Positions 33,692 to 41,093 of a DNA stretch of 64,000 nucleotides are shown one piece after another. The translations under genes were made by a program, and so were the position numbers. The stretch is from SB15 sp964639245 (GTDB taxonomy: Bacteria; Chloroflexota; Anaerolineae; Aggregatilineales; J027): the NCBI GenBank assembly GCA_964639245.1, contig CAZXCU010000002.1:372001-436000 (forward strand), written 5' to 3'. The notes under the pieces are model-generated. The model was not told the origin of the DNA, did no database searches, and saw only the letters and a list, made by a program, of their open reading frames with translations. Position 1 is the first letter of the stretch, and the number at the start of each line of letters is the position of its first letter.

Positions 33692-34663
33692 TCACCGGAA
33701 ATTGAGGAGCGCTTCGGCGGCTGCCATGCCGGAAAGTGCCGCCCCTTCCACCCGTGACCCGTTAAACGCATCGCCCGCGAAAATCAACGGGGCAGGGGAG
33801 TCCAGCGCAAGGCAAAAATCGGGATGTAGCACGGTAGGCTGACTGTAGCGCCAACGCTGTACATCAACAGCGATGACCCGACTGCCCAACCACGCTTCCG
33901 CCGCGTCCAAAAGCAGCTGTGCCACCTCATTTTTATCGGTGTCCCAATGCTGACGGGTAAAATCTGGCCCGGCGTGAATTGTCACACCATAGCCTTCGGT
34001 GATGCCTTTTTGATGGTTGTCTGCCATCCATGCTACAGGCTCACCACTCAGCCATTGCCCGCCGGGTGCGGGGATTTTACTCGGTTGTTCCAGCACCGCC
34101 ATGACTGCAAAACAGGGCTGATAGGCAATTTTTTCGAGTTGGGCGCGAATTTCCACGGGCAGTTGAAAATTTCCAGCGTCCAGCATGGCGAGAGACTGGG
34201 GAACGGGCGCGGTCAGAATCACAGCGTGGGCAGTATAGGCGAGTTCATTTTCTGTGTAAATTTCCCACCCTTTGCCTTGCCAGTCGAGTTTGCTGACGCG
34301 CTCGCGCAGGTGAATATCCAAGCCCTGTGCCATGAATTTCGGGATGCTGGTCATGCCCTTGCTGCCAATATAGCGCCATTCGTCATTGGTTTTGAGCGTG
34401 CCATCGGCGGTGGTAAACCCTTTCGCCCAAGGTTGCACCACTTTTTCTGCCTGCCAGTTTGCGACCCATGCCTGAAAACGGGCATCGCGGGCAGTGAAAT
34501 ATTGTGCGCCATGATCTATCGCGCTGCCTTCAAGCCGACGGGTTGCCATCCGCCCGCCGACTCCGCGTGCTTTATCCACCACCAAGACGGATTTCCCGTG
34601 CGTTTGTAAAATTTTCGCGGCGGAAAGTCCCGCCATACCAGCCCCCACAATCAAGACATCCAT
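33692..34663 (-). CDS. Renalase-like FAD-dependent oxidoreductase
   Basis: Protein of 323 aa with an N-terminal FAD-binding Rossmann motif (VLIVGAGMAGLSAAKIL, then VVDKARGVGGRMATRR) and a C-terminal FAD segment (PLIFAGDAFNGSRVEGAALSG). The GGRMATRR and DHGAQYFTARD pattern is that of the renalase-like branch of amine oxidases, whose bacterial members oxidise isomeric NAD(P)H. It begins 3 bp after the epimerase-fusion gene, so the two are probably co-transcribed. The substrate is not determined by sequence. Confidence 0.87.
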   Translation of the reverse strand: MDVLIVGAGMAGLSAAKILQTHGKSVLVVDKARGVGGRMATRRLEGSAIDHGAQYFTARDARFQAWVANWQAEKVVQPWAKGFTTADGTLKTNDEWRYIGSKGMTSIPKFMAQGLDIHLRERVSKLDWQGKGWEIYTENELAYTAHAVILTAPVPQSLAMLDAGNFQLPVEIRAQLEKIAYQPCFAVMAVLEQPSKIPAPGGQWLSGEPVAWMADNHQKGITEGYGVTIHAGPDFTRQHWDTDKNEVAQLLLDAAEAWLGSRVIAVDVQRWRYSQPTVLHPDFCLALDSPAPLIFAGDAFNGSRVEGAALSGMAAAEALLNFR

Positions 34664-34666
34664 CGG

Positions 34667-36046
34667 TTATTTCCGTCCCAGCACATGCCGCAGCGCCGAC
34701 TCTAAATCCGCATAACGGAAAGTATATCCCGTTTTTTCTAGCCGGGTGGGCTGCACGTTCTGGCTATAAAACAAAAGGGGTTCCGCCAGTTCACCGAATA
34801 GCAATTTCAGCGCGGGTTTGGGAGTCGGAATCAAGGTGGGTCGCCACAAAACCTTGCCCAGCGTTCTGGTAAATTCGCGGTTGGTGACAGGCTTCGGCGC
34901 AGTGATGTTGACCGCGCCCTCAATCGAATCGGTCAGCAAACAATGGTAAATTGCCCCGATGACATCATCAATCCCGACCCAGCTCATATACTGTTTGCCC
35001 GCGCCGAGTGTGCCACCTGCGCCCATCAAAAAGGGCAGCAGCATCCGTTGTAGCGCTCCGCCTCTCATGCTCAACACGATGCCTAACCGGGGATGCACCA
35101 CGCGAATTCCGGCTTGTTGGGCGGGATTTGCGGCTGTTTCCCATGCCTCGCACACCTGCGCTAGAAAATCCTTGCCGTGCGGATGATTTTCCGTCAGGGT
35201 TTCGCTGCCCCGATTGCCGTAAATCCCGATGGCAGATACGCTGATAAAAACTTTTGGCTTATGTTGCAGTTTTGCCAGCGTTTCGGCAAGAAGTTTGGTT
35301 CCCTTGAGGCGGCTTTCCAGAATTTTCTTTTTCTGCGCGTCCGACCAGCGTTTTGCCCCGATATTTTCCCCTGCCAGATGAATCACCGCGTCCACGCCTT
35401 CCAAATCGGCAGGGTTAAGCGTGCCATCGTCAGGATTCCAGTAAATCGCACCATTTTTCGCCGCCGATTTTGACCGGACGAGGGGTTTGACGGTATGCCC
35501 CCCCAGACTCAAAAACGCGCTGAGTGCCGTGCCAATCATCCCGCTTGCGCCGGTGATGGCGATAGTCAAGGGCTGGGGGGGGTAGCGCTGAAAGGTGTTG
35601 ATGTCCTGTACCGTCATTTCATGCCGATATTTGAACATGCGCTCCAACTTGGCGCGGGCAAACGCCCCCCCAAAAAGCTGCCCTAAAATACCAAGCGGCA
35701 GTTTGTATTCAATGGAGTCTTCGAGCGTGCTGTGGTTTGCGCCGTTGGGTTTCATCAAGTGGCGGTGTACCCAATGGGCAAAAGGGCCACTTATCTGGGC
35801 ATCTTCAAACTGCTGATTTTCGATGTAATTCTGGTGGGTTAGCCGCCAGCGTAACGGCACCGGCCCGATTTGAAATTTTAAATCCACCTTTGCCCCATCG
35901 CGGATTCCTCCGGTGTGTTCCATCAGCTCGACGGGTTCCCATGGGGGATTGATACGGTTAAACGCGCCGGGGCGTTCGTGATATTGGAACAACATTTCTA
36001 CCGGAGCATCAATCGCAACGCTCCGTGAAAAAATTTGTAGACTCAT
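34667..36046 (-). CDS. SRPBCC domain fused to TIGR01777-type NAD-epimerase
   Basis: Protein of 459 aa. Residues 1-150 form a START/SRPBCC ligand-binding domain (VAIDAPVEMLFQYHERPGAFNRI). From about 160 there is an extended SDR of the TIGR01777/YfcH type, with ITGASGMIGTAL as nucleotide-binding motif, VIHLAGENIGAKRW, and FISVSAIGIYGN, where Ser and Tyr occur near the usual catalytic positions. A DUF1731-like C-terminal tail ends it. The fusion of these two domains is known in the family. It is followed closely by the renalase-like gene. A cofactor- or lipid-repair role is only inference. Confidence 0.88.
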   Translation of the reverse strand: MSLQIFSRSVAIDAPVEMLFQYHERPGAFNRINPPWEPVELMEHTGGIRDGAKVDLKFQIGPVPLRWRLTHQNYIENQQFEDAQISGPFAHWVHRHLMKPNGANHSTLEDSIEYKLPLGILGQLFGGAFARAKLERMFKYRHEMTVQDINTFQRYPPQPLTIAITGASGMIGTALSAFLSLGGHTVKPLVRSKSAAKNGAIYWNPDDGTLNPADLEGVDAVIHLAGENIGAKRWSDAQKKKILESRLKGTKLLAETLAKLQHKPKVFISVSAIGIYGNRGSETLTENHPHGKDFLAQVCEAWETAANPAQQAGIRVVHPRLGIVLSMRGGALQRMLLPFLMGAGGTLGAGKQYMSWVGIDDVIGAIYHCLLTDSIEGAVNITAPKPVTNREFTRTLGKVLWRPTLIPTPKPALKLLFGELAEPLLFYSQNVQPTRLEKTGYTFRYADLESALRHVLGRK

Positions 36047-36126
36047 GGCGAAATATTCCTGTGTGATTTATCTGATTATTCGCACAAGAAACTGGATTGT
36101 GCAATTAAGCACAATTTTGAGGATGG

Positions 36127-37113
36127 TTAATAATATTTCCATGTGCGCTGCAAATTAGAAAGCTGGGTGAGGGGAGTCACAAACGGCGCGGCATGGGGAA
36201 TATTGGTGACAATCAGCGGCGTTTTACCGAGCAGTTCGCCGTCTACCTGTGTTACCTGTGGCGGGTAAGAATCGATGCGGACTTGATGATGCACCGGATA
36301 GATGCTGACCATATTTTTGGCTTGCATGGCGGCTTGGTTGAACAGGGCGGGAAGATTTTGTAACACTTGGCGCGGGTGAAAAACCCCCACATGCAAAATG
36401 CCATCATCGGGGTGAATATCCCGACTCCAGACAAAATTGATATTGCTGACCATACGGCTGGTCACCGCCACAAAACTCAAAATACCGTACGCATCAAAGG
36501 GTTCTTGGTCGTCAATCGTCAGGGTAAAACGAACGGGGGTGGTTCGCATCAGTTCGCGCATGGCTGGAAAAATATACGCCATGATGCCCCAGCGTCGTTT
36601 GGCCTCTTCGTTCATCACATTGAGGACACTGGCTTCAGCACCCGCCGAAGCCCGCAAGGCAAAGCAATAACGTGAATCAGGCAGCTGCCCCACATCCCAC
36701 CAGTGCAATTTGCCCCCGCTAAAGGCTTGGCGCACCGCCGCAAAGACACGACGGGGCAGTTCAAGGTCATTGGCTACGATATTGCCTGTTCCGGCTGGTA
36801 CAACACTCATCGGAATGGGTGTTCCGGTGTCCAACATGGCAGTCAGCACTTCCATCACGGTGCCATCTCCGCCAGAAACCAGAATCCTGTCCGCCCCACA
36901 CGCCCGCGCATAGGCCATCGCCTCTCGTTGCACCTCCAGCGTGCCAGCTTGCGTTTCAAAAATCGTCAAGCGGGCAGGCCACTTCACCCGTTTGAGGATA
37001 TTAAGAGTTTTTCGTCCACCCCCCATGCCAGAATTGGGATTGACTACCGCCACGACATGGTGGGGGGAAGGGCAATATTGATAGCGTGTTTGTTGCATAG
37101 ATTGTGCGTACAT
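36127..37113 (-). CDS. Diacylglycerol/sphingosine kinase family protein (paralogue 1)
   Basis: Lipid kinase family protein of 328 aa. The catalytic domain has AVVNPNSGMGGG near the start and ILVSGGDGTVMEVLTAML with the nucleotide-binding GGDGT. VPAGTGNIVANDLELP follows. The C-terminal beta-sandwich ends with QVDGELLGKTPLIVTN, typical of the YegS/DgkB group. It would phosphorylate a membrane lipid or isoprenoid alcohol. The neighbouring upstream gene is a full-length paralogue, so the pair arose by tandem duplication. No strong ribosome site is visible, so the start could also be the ATG five codons in. Confidence 0.88.
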   Translation of the reverse strand: MYAQSMQQTRYQYCPSPHHVVAVVNPNSGMGGGRKTLNILKRVKWPARLTIFETQAGTLEVQREAMAYARACGADRILVSGGDGTVMEVLTAMLDTGTPIPMSVVPAGTGNIVANDLELPRRVFAAVRQAFSGGKLHWWDVGQLPDSRYCFALRASAGAEASVLNVMNEEAKRRWGIMAYIFPAMRELMRTTPVRFTLTIDDQEPFDAYGILSFVAVTSRMVSNINFVWSRDIHPDDGILHVGVFHPRQVLQNLPALFNQAAMQAKNMVSIYPVHHQVRIDSYPPQVTQVDGELLGKTPLIVTNIPHAAPFVTPLTQLSNLQRTWKYY

Positions 37114-37207
37114 GGCGTTAAAAAAATTTAATGGTCGCGGGATTATACCCCCTCATTTCTATTCCGTAAATGTCCCAGTCTCCTACTTTGTATACACAGC
37201 TTTCAAT

Positions 37208-38155
37208 TTAAGTTGTCGGTGGGATGATAAATGACACAGCACGGGGGCGGTTTCGCACAATCAAGGGGGTTTCACCAATCAATTCTCCATCTACCTGTGT
37301 TTTCTGGGGCGGGTCTGCGTCAATGCTGACCTGTTTTTGTACCGGAAAAAGGCTGACTGAATTTTCAGCAGCATCCACCGTTCCATTGAACAAAACAACC
37401 GGAATATTTTGTAAGATTTTTTTGGGATGAAACACGCCGACATGCAGTACCCCGTCATCCGGTGCGATTTCCTCACTCCATTTCAATTCGATGTTCCCGC
37501 CAATCCGGTCTGCGACTGCCACAAATGCGTTGATTCCTTCAATTTCAAAAGGGGTATGGTCATCAATGGTCAGGGTGTAACGAATCGGCTGAAAATTGAG
37601 GAATTCTTGCACCGCCGGAATAATGTAGGACATCAACCCCCATGGCCTTTTCTGGTCGGGATTCATCCTAGCAACGGCGCTGGCTTCATACCCAGCAGAG
37701 GCACGCAGCGCAAAGAAATAATTTTCATTGGGCAACTGCCCCACATCCCACAGATGCACCCGTGCGGCTGATAAGGCAAGGTCAAGCGTTTCTTCCAGCG
37801 AAGGCAGATTCAATCCATAGGAAATAATATTGCCTGTTCCGGCGGGAATAATCGCAATCGGGGTGGACAGTTTTTGTTCCAACAACGCGCTTAATCCGGT
37901 TAACACTGTGCCATCTCCACCCACAATGATAAAGCGGTCTGCCTGCCTATCTTTGACGAGCTGTGCAGCCTTACGCGGCTGTTCCATATCATCCGGGACG
38001 GTTTCCACAATTTCCACTGTAATCCCAAGCGGGTTCTTGATGAGTTTTTCCTCAATCACGCTGCCCATCTGTTGACCGGAGGCGGGATTGACCAGCGCCA
38101 CCACGCGCTGCGGTGCGGGGATGTGGGAAACACGGGCGGGATTCATCGATTCCAT
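37208..38155 (-). CDS. Diacylglycerol/sphingosine kinase family protein (paralogue 2)
   Basis: Second lipid kinase of this family, 315 aa. Motifs are VALVNPASGQQMG, FIIVGGDGTVLTGLSALL, IPAGTGNIISYGLNLP and QVDGELIGETPLIVRN. I start at the ATG at 38155 because AAAGGA precedes it by 8 nt; the longer frame has no such support. It is 94 bp upstream of its paralogue on the same strand. The two differ enough that separate substrates or regulation are plausible. No neighbouring lipid-synthesis genes help to define the substrate. Confidence 0.88.
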   Translation of the reverse strand: MESMNPARVSHIPAPQRVVALVNPASGQQMGSVIEEKLIKNPLGITVEIVETVPDDMEQPRKAAQLVKDRQADRFIIVGGDGTVLTGLSALLEQKLSTPIAIIPAGTGNIISYGLNLPSLEETLDLALSAARVHLWDVGQLPNENYFFALRASAGYEASAVARMNPDQKRPWGLMSYIIPAVQEFLNFQPIRYTLTIDDHTPFEIEGINAFVAVADRIGGNIELKWSEEIAPDDGVLHVGVFHPKKILQNIPVVLFNGTVDAAENSVSLFPVQKQVSIDADPPQKTQVDGELIGETPLIVRNRPRAVSFIIPPTT

Positions 38156-38338
38156 AAGCGTATCCTTTTTAGGGATGTACTGTACTCGCAAGCCATGAGA
38201 AACAGATGAAAATTGCTGATGAAACGTTTACGAATTTTCGATACAAATTTTATTTTGCTCCGACGAAATTTTTATATCGGTCATGAATAATAAGGGCATA
38301 CTGAAAACTCATAAAAAACAGCGAAAGGATGAGAGAAA

Positions 38339-38788
38339 ATGAACCGTATTGTCCGTTGGGATCCTGTCCGTGAAGCGATGGAACTGCGCCGTGCCTTTGA
38401 CCGGATGTTTGCTGAAGCCCAAAATGGGGGGTCAGCTCGTCCCTTTGCCCGCCCCGCGTTGGATGTCATTGAACGGGAAAACGATATTGTGGCCCGCTTG
38501 GATTTGCCGGGGGTTGCGCCGGAAAATGTCAACATCGAAATTAAAGACGGTGTGTTGACCATTTCCACCGAAGTTTCCAGCAACGAAACACAGGAACAGG
38601 CCAATTTCACCTATCGGGAACGCTATCAGGGATCGTACCAGCGCCAGCTTCGTCTCTCTGAAGCCATTGATGCCGAAAAGGTCGAAGCCTCCTTTGAAAA
38701 CGGCGTGTTGACCCTGACCCTGCCCAAGAAACCGGAAGCCCAACCCATTCGGATTCCAGTCAACGGTGGCAAAGCCATTAGCGGTTAG
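38339..38788 (+). CDS. Small heat-shock protein, Hsp20/alpha-crystallin family
   Basis: ATP-independent holdase chaperone of 149 aa. The alpha-crystallin domain runs from about residue 40 (PALDVIERENDIVARLDLPGV) to ASFENGVLTLTLPKK, which contains the conserved A-x-x-x-N-G-V-L motif. A short C-terminal IRIPV provides the I-x-I/V tail used in oligomer assembly. AAGGATGAGAG precedes the ATG. It is monocistronic, divergent from the lipid kinase genes, and ends in a strong hairpin terminator. No CIRCE element is visible upstream. Confidence 0.95.
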   Translation: MNRIVRWDPVREAMELRRAFDRMFAEAQNGGSARPFARPALDVIERENDIVARLDLPGVAPENVNIEIKDGVLTISTEVSSNETQEQANFTYRERYQGSYQRQLRLSEAIDAEKVEASFENGVLTLTLPKKPEAQPIRIPVNGGKAISG

Positions 38789-38959
38789 GTTTTAGGCTTT
38801 AGGTATTAGGAAAAAAGCGTCTTCCGCAGGGGAGGCGCTTTTGATTTGGGCCATAAATAAATGGTTAAAGGTAGGATACAGTTTGATTAAAATCGAATAA
38901 TGAAAATTTGAAATACATAGATTTTTGCCTAACCCCTAATTCCTAAAACCTAACCCCTA
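38783..38959. repeat. Inverted TTAGG-like repeats flanking a 177-bp interval
   Basis: The left arm at 38783-38810 consists of TTAGG-type units (GGTTAGGTTTTAGGC...). The right arm at 38928-38959 is the inverted form (CCTAACCCCTAATTCC...). The left arm contains the TAG stop of hsp20 and the right arm contains the TAG stop of trmB. It may be a small inserted element or paired low-complexity repeats. It encodes nothing. Confidence 0.55.
38811..38842 (+). terminator. Terminator after hsp20
   Basis: A stem of about 14 pairs including a few G-T pairs (AAAAGCG pairs with CGCTTTT) closes on a 4-nt loop GCAG. The stem is followed by TTTTGATTT. It is bounded by the two TTAGG-like repeat arms. Confidence 0.8.
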
Positions 38960-39949
38960 CTTTGGCTTTTGCACTTTAGCATCCGTGATTTTACCCTCTG
39001 GATGCAACCCTGCGACTTGCTGTGCCGCATAATACACCGCGTCATGCAAACCGGGAGTCACACGCGGGAAACCAATCGGCTCAAAGGTAATCAAAAAATC
39101 ATGCGGGGTACGTTCCCGTATCCCGATCATCAGTCGTTGGGTGAAAAGTGGTTCTTCAATATGGGTATCCAGCGTGACTTTGGGGAATCCCATCTGACGG
39201 AAGGCATTTAAAAATTTCACGACCCGCCCTTGATTCTGGTAGACCCGTCCGGTCTCGAACTTTTCCGCGATTTCATCGATGCTCAAAGGCAAAGACACCG
39301 CAATATTTGGCATATCTAATTCAACTCCTATCGGTTCGGGTTGTGGGACAGGTGCGCCTGTGCGCCGCCAGTGAAAATAATAGCGCGGTCTGCCAGCGTC
39401 GATGGCTTTTTGTTCATAATGGGTAACGATGGGGGAATGATCGCGTTCCGTGTGGTAGGGCAGGGGTGCGTAGCAATTTTCAATCCCTGTGATGTGAGTC
39501 TGCGCTTCTTGAATCTGTTCGGCATAATCGGTGATGTCTGTCGCAATATAAAATGTGCCTTCGGGGGTCAAACGGCTGACCAGCACCCCGATTAACCCTG
39601 TGTCTATCAAACGGCGTTCCACATGACGGCGTTTAGGCCACGGGTCAGAAAAATTAATATGCACTTCGTGCAGGGATTCTGGTGGGAACAAGCAGTACAG
39701 CGCCATCAGCGCATCGCCATAGACCAACCGCACATTGGGCAGGGGATTTTTTTTGAGTTTTTTTTCTGCCCATTCCATTGGACTATGGGCGCGTTCAATC
39801 CCAACGATGTTCCATTCGGGGTGACGGCAGGCATAGTCCATTAAAAAATCGGCATGACCAAAGCCAATTTCCAAAACAAGCGGGGCAATCCGGTCAAAAA
39901 GAATATGCCAATCGGCAGGCCACGCCAATTGCATTGCACGATACGACAT
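38957..39949 (-). CDS. trmB: tRNA (guanine-N7-)-methyltransferase with C-terminal extension
   Basis: S-adenosylmethionine-dependent enzyme that methylates G46 of tRNA. The core has LVLEIGFGHADFLM (SAM site), NIVGIERAH, and INFSDPWPKRRHVERRL, the TrmB hallmark, followed by IATDITDYAEQ. The start is the ATG at 39949 with GCGGAG 5 nt upstream. The product is 330 aa while the usual enzyme is about 200-240 aa. An extra ~120 residues after FHWRRTG (from about residue 211) form an added domain of unknown role with SIDEIAEKFETGRVYQNQG and PHDFLITFEPIGFPR. Confidence 0.9.
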   Translation of the reverse strand: MSYRAMQLAWPADWHILFDRIAPLVLEIGFGHADFLMDYACRHPEWNIVGIERAHSPMEWAEKKLKKNPLPNVRLVYGDALMALYCLFPPESLHEVHINFSDPWPKRRHVERRLIDTGLIGVLVSRLTPEGTFYIATDITDYAEQIQEAQTHITGIENCYAPLPYHTERDHSPIVTHYEQKAIDAGRPRYYFHWRRTGAPVPQPEPIGVELDMPNIAVSLPLSIDEIAEKFETGRVYQNQGRVVKFLNAFRQMGFPKVTLDTHIEEPLFTQRLMIGIRERTPHDFLITFEPIGFPRVTPGLHDAVYYAAQQVAGLHPEGKITDAKVQKPK

Positions 39950-40011
39950 GTAAACTCCGCTTTTCGTATTCAGCAATCAGGAAGAATAGGTGACTGCTGC
40001 ACGCTACTGTA

Positions 40012-40989
40012 TCACAAATCTCTTGGGTCGAGATAGACGTAATCACTCCAATTGGGCATGGCATCTTGAAAAAAAGGTTTGAAGGTCAGCCAATAATCAA
40101 TTTCATGCGAGGCTGCCTCCATGATAAAGCGCGGGATGGTTTCGGCTTTGTCAAACAACATGGTCATTTTGTTGATATTTTGCGTGGAAGCATCATCCCG
40201 CAAGCTGTCGAACACGGATTTCAGCAACTTGGGTTTATCGATGCCGGTGGGGTCAAACAAGCGTAAATTTCTCCCTAACCGGGCAATATCCGCCTCGGTG
40301 CGAGGCCACGGAGCATCCGCCGAGATCTGAGAAAAAATCAGCGATTGGTTGTACAGGCTAATTCCGGCGCGTTCGTCGTTTTCGTCTTTGGCTGTCCAGC
40401 GCTGAAAATCAAGGTGTTTGACGCGCTCGGTTATATGGGGGGTATATAGGTCACGGTGTCCATAATACCAGTGAATATCGCGGTTTTCTTCTTCATTCAA
40501 CTTTTCGTGGCAATCCACCTGATACGGCAAAAATTCAAACAAGGGCAGTGGCAAAAATTCAAAGTACAGGACTAAGCGAATTTTTTGATAGCCGGATTTG
40601 GCGACCATCCCTAACGAGGCTTGGTTGGTGGTCACAATCAGGCTGTAGACCCCTAATGCCCCCTGTGTTTTCGCCCATTTCAGTTTTTCCTCGACCATCG
40701 CGTGACCAATCCCTGTTCGCCGATGTTTGGGATGTACCCGTGTATCAAAGCTATAAGCAATCTGGGCGGGTTCGCCTCCGATGTACGTATTGCGGGTGAT
40801 AATACTGGTCACACCCACCAGCTGCCCGTCCAAAATTGCCACCAGGGTAAGGGCATTTTTGTAGAGATTGGCACGGTCAATGAACTTGCGGCGAAAATGC
40901 ACAAAGGGGTCGGGGAATCCTCTGGGGGATTGGCGCTCAAGAGCAATAAGCAGAGGATCATCATCTGGGTGATATGGGCGAATTTCCAT
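40012..40989 (-). CDS. GNAT-family N-acetyltransferase
   Basis: Protein of 325 aa. The first ~150 residues are a GNAT domain: IRPYHPDDDPLLIALE, LVAILDGQLVGVTSII, FDTRVHPKHRRTGIGHAMVEEKL with the acetyl-CoA pyrophosphate loop, and NQASLGMVAKSGYQ. The remaining ~170 residues are a second region without motifs I recognise. Substrate unknown. It is 62 bp upstream of trmB on the same strand and could be co-transcribed with it. Confidence 0.85.
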   Translation of the reverse strand: MEIRPYHPDDDPLLIALERQSPRGFPDPFVHFRRKFIDRANLYKNALTLVAILDGQLVGVTSIITRNTYIGGEPAQIAYSFDTRVHPKHRRTGIGHAMVEEKLKWAKTQGALGVYSLIVTTNQASLGMVAKSGYQKIRLVLYFEFLPLPLFEFLPYQVDCHEKLNEEENRDIHWYYGHRDLYTPHITERVKHLDFQRWTAKDENDERAGISLYNQSLIFSQISADAPWPRTEADIARLGRNLRLFDPTGIDKPKLLKSVFDSLRDDASTQNINKMTMLFDKAETIPRFIMEAASHEIDYWLTFKPFFQDAMPNWSDYVYLDPRDL

Positions 40990-41093
40990 TGAAATCGGTT
41001 GCTCTATATTAATAACGCGAGTTTATGCTGCCATTATAATAGATTCATAGGGTACAATGGGTTGGGATATAGTTTGCATTGTGAAAAACTCAT

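Noticed and set aside
38783..38959. TTAGG-like units as a telomere or replication end
   Set aside because: The units are few, irregular, inverted with respect to each other, and lie between ordinary genes. Nothing else suggests a linear end.
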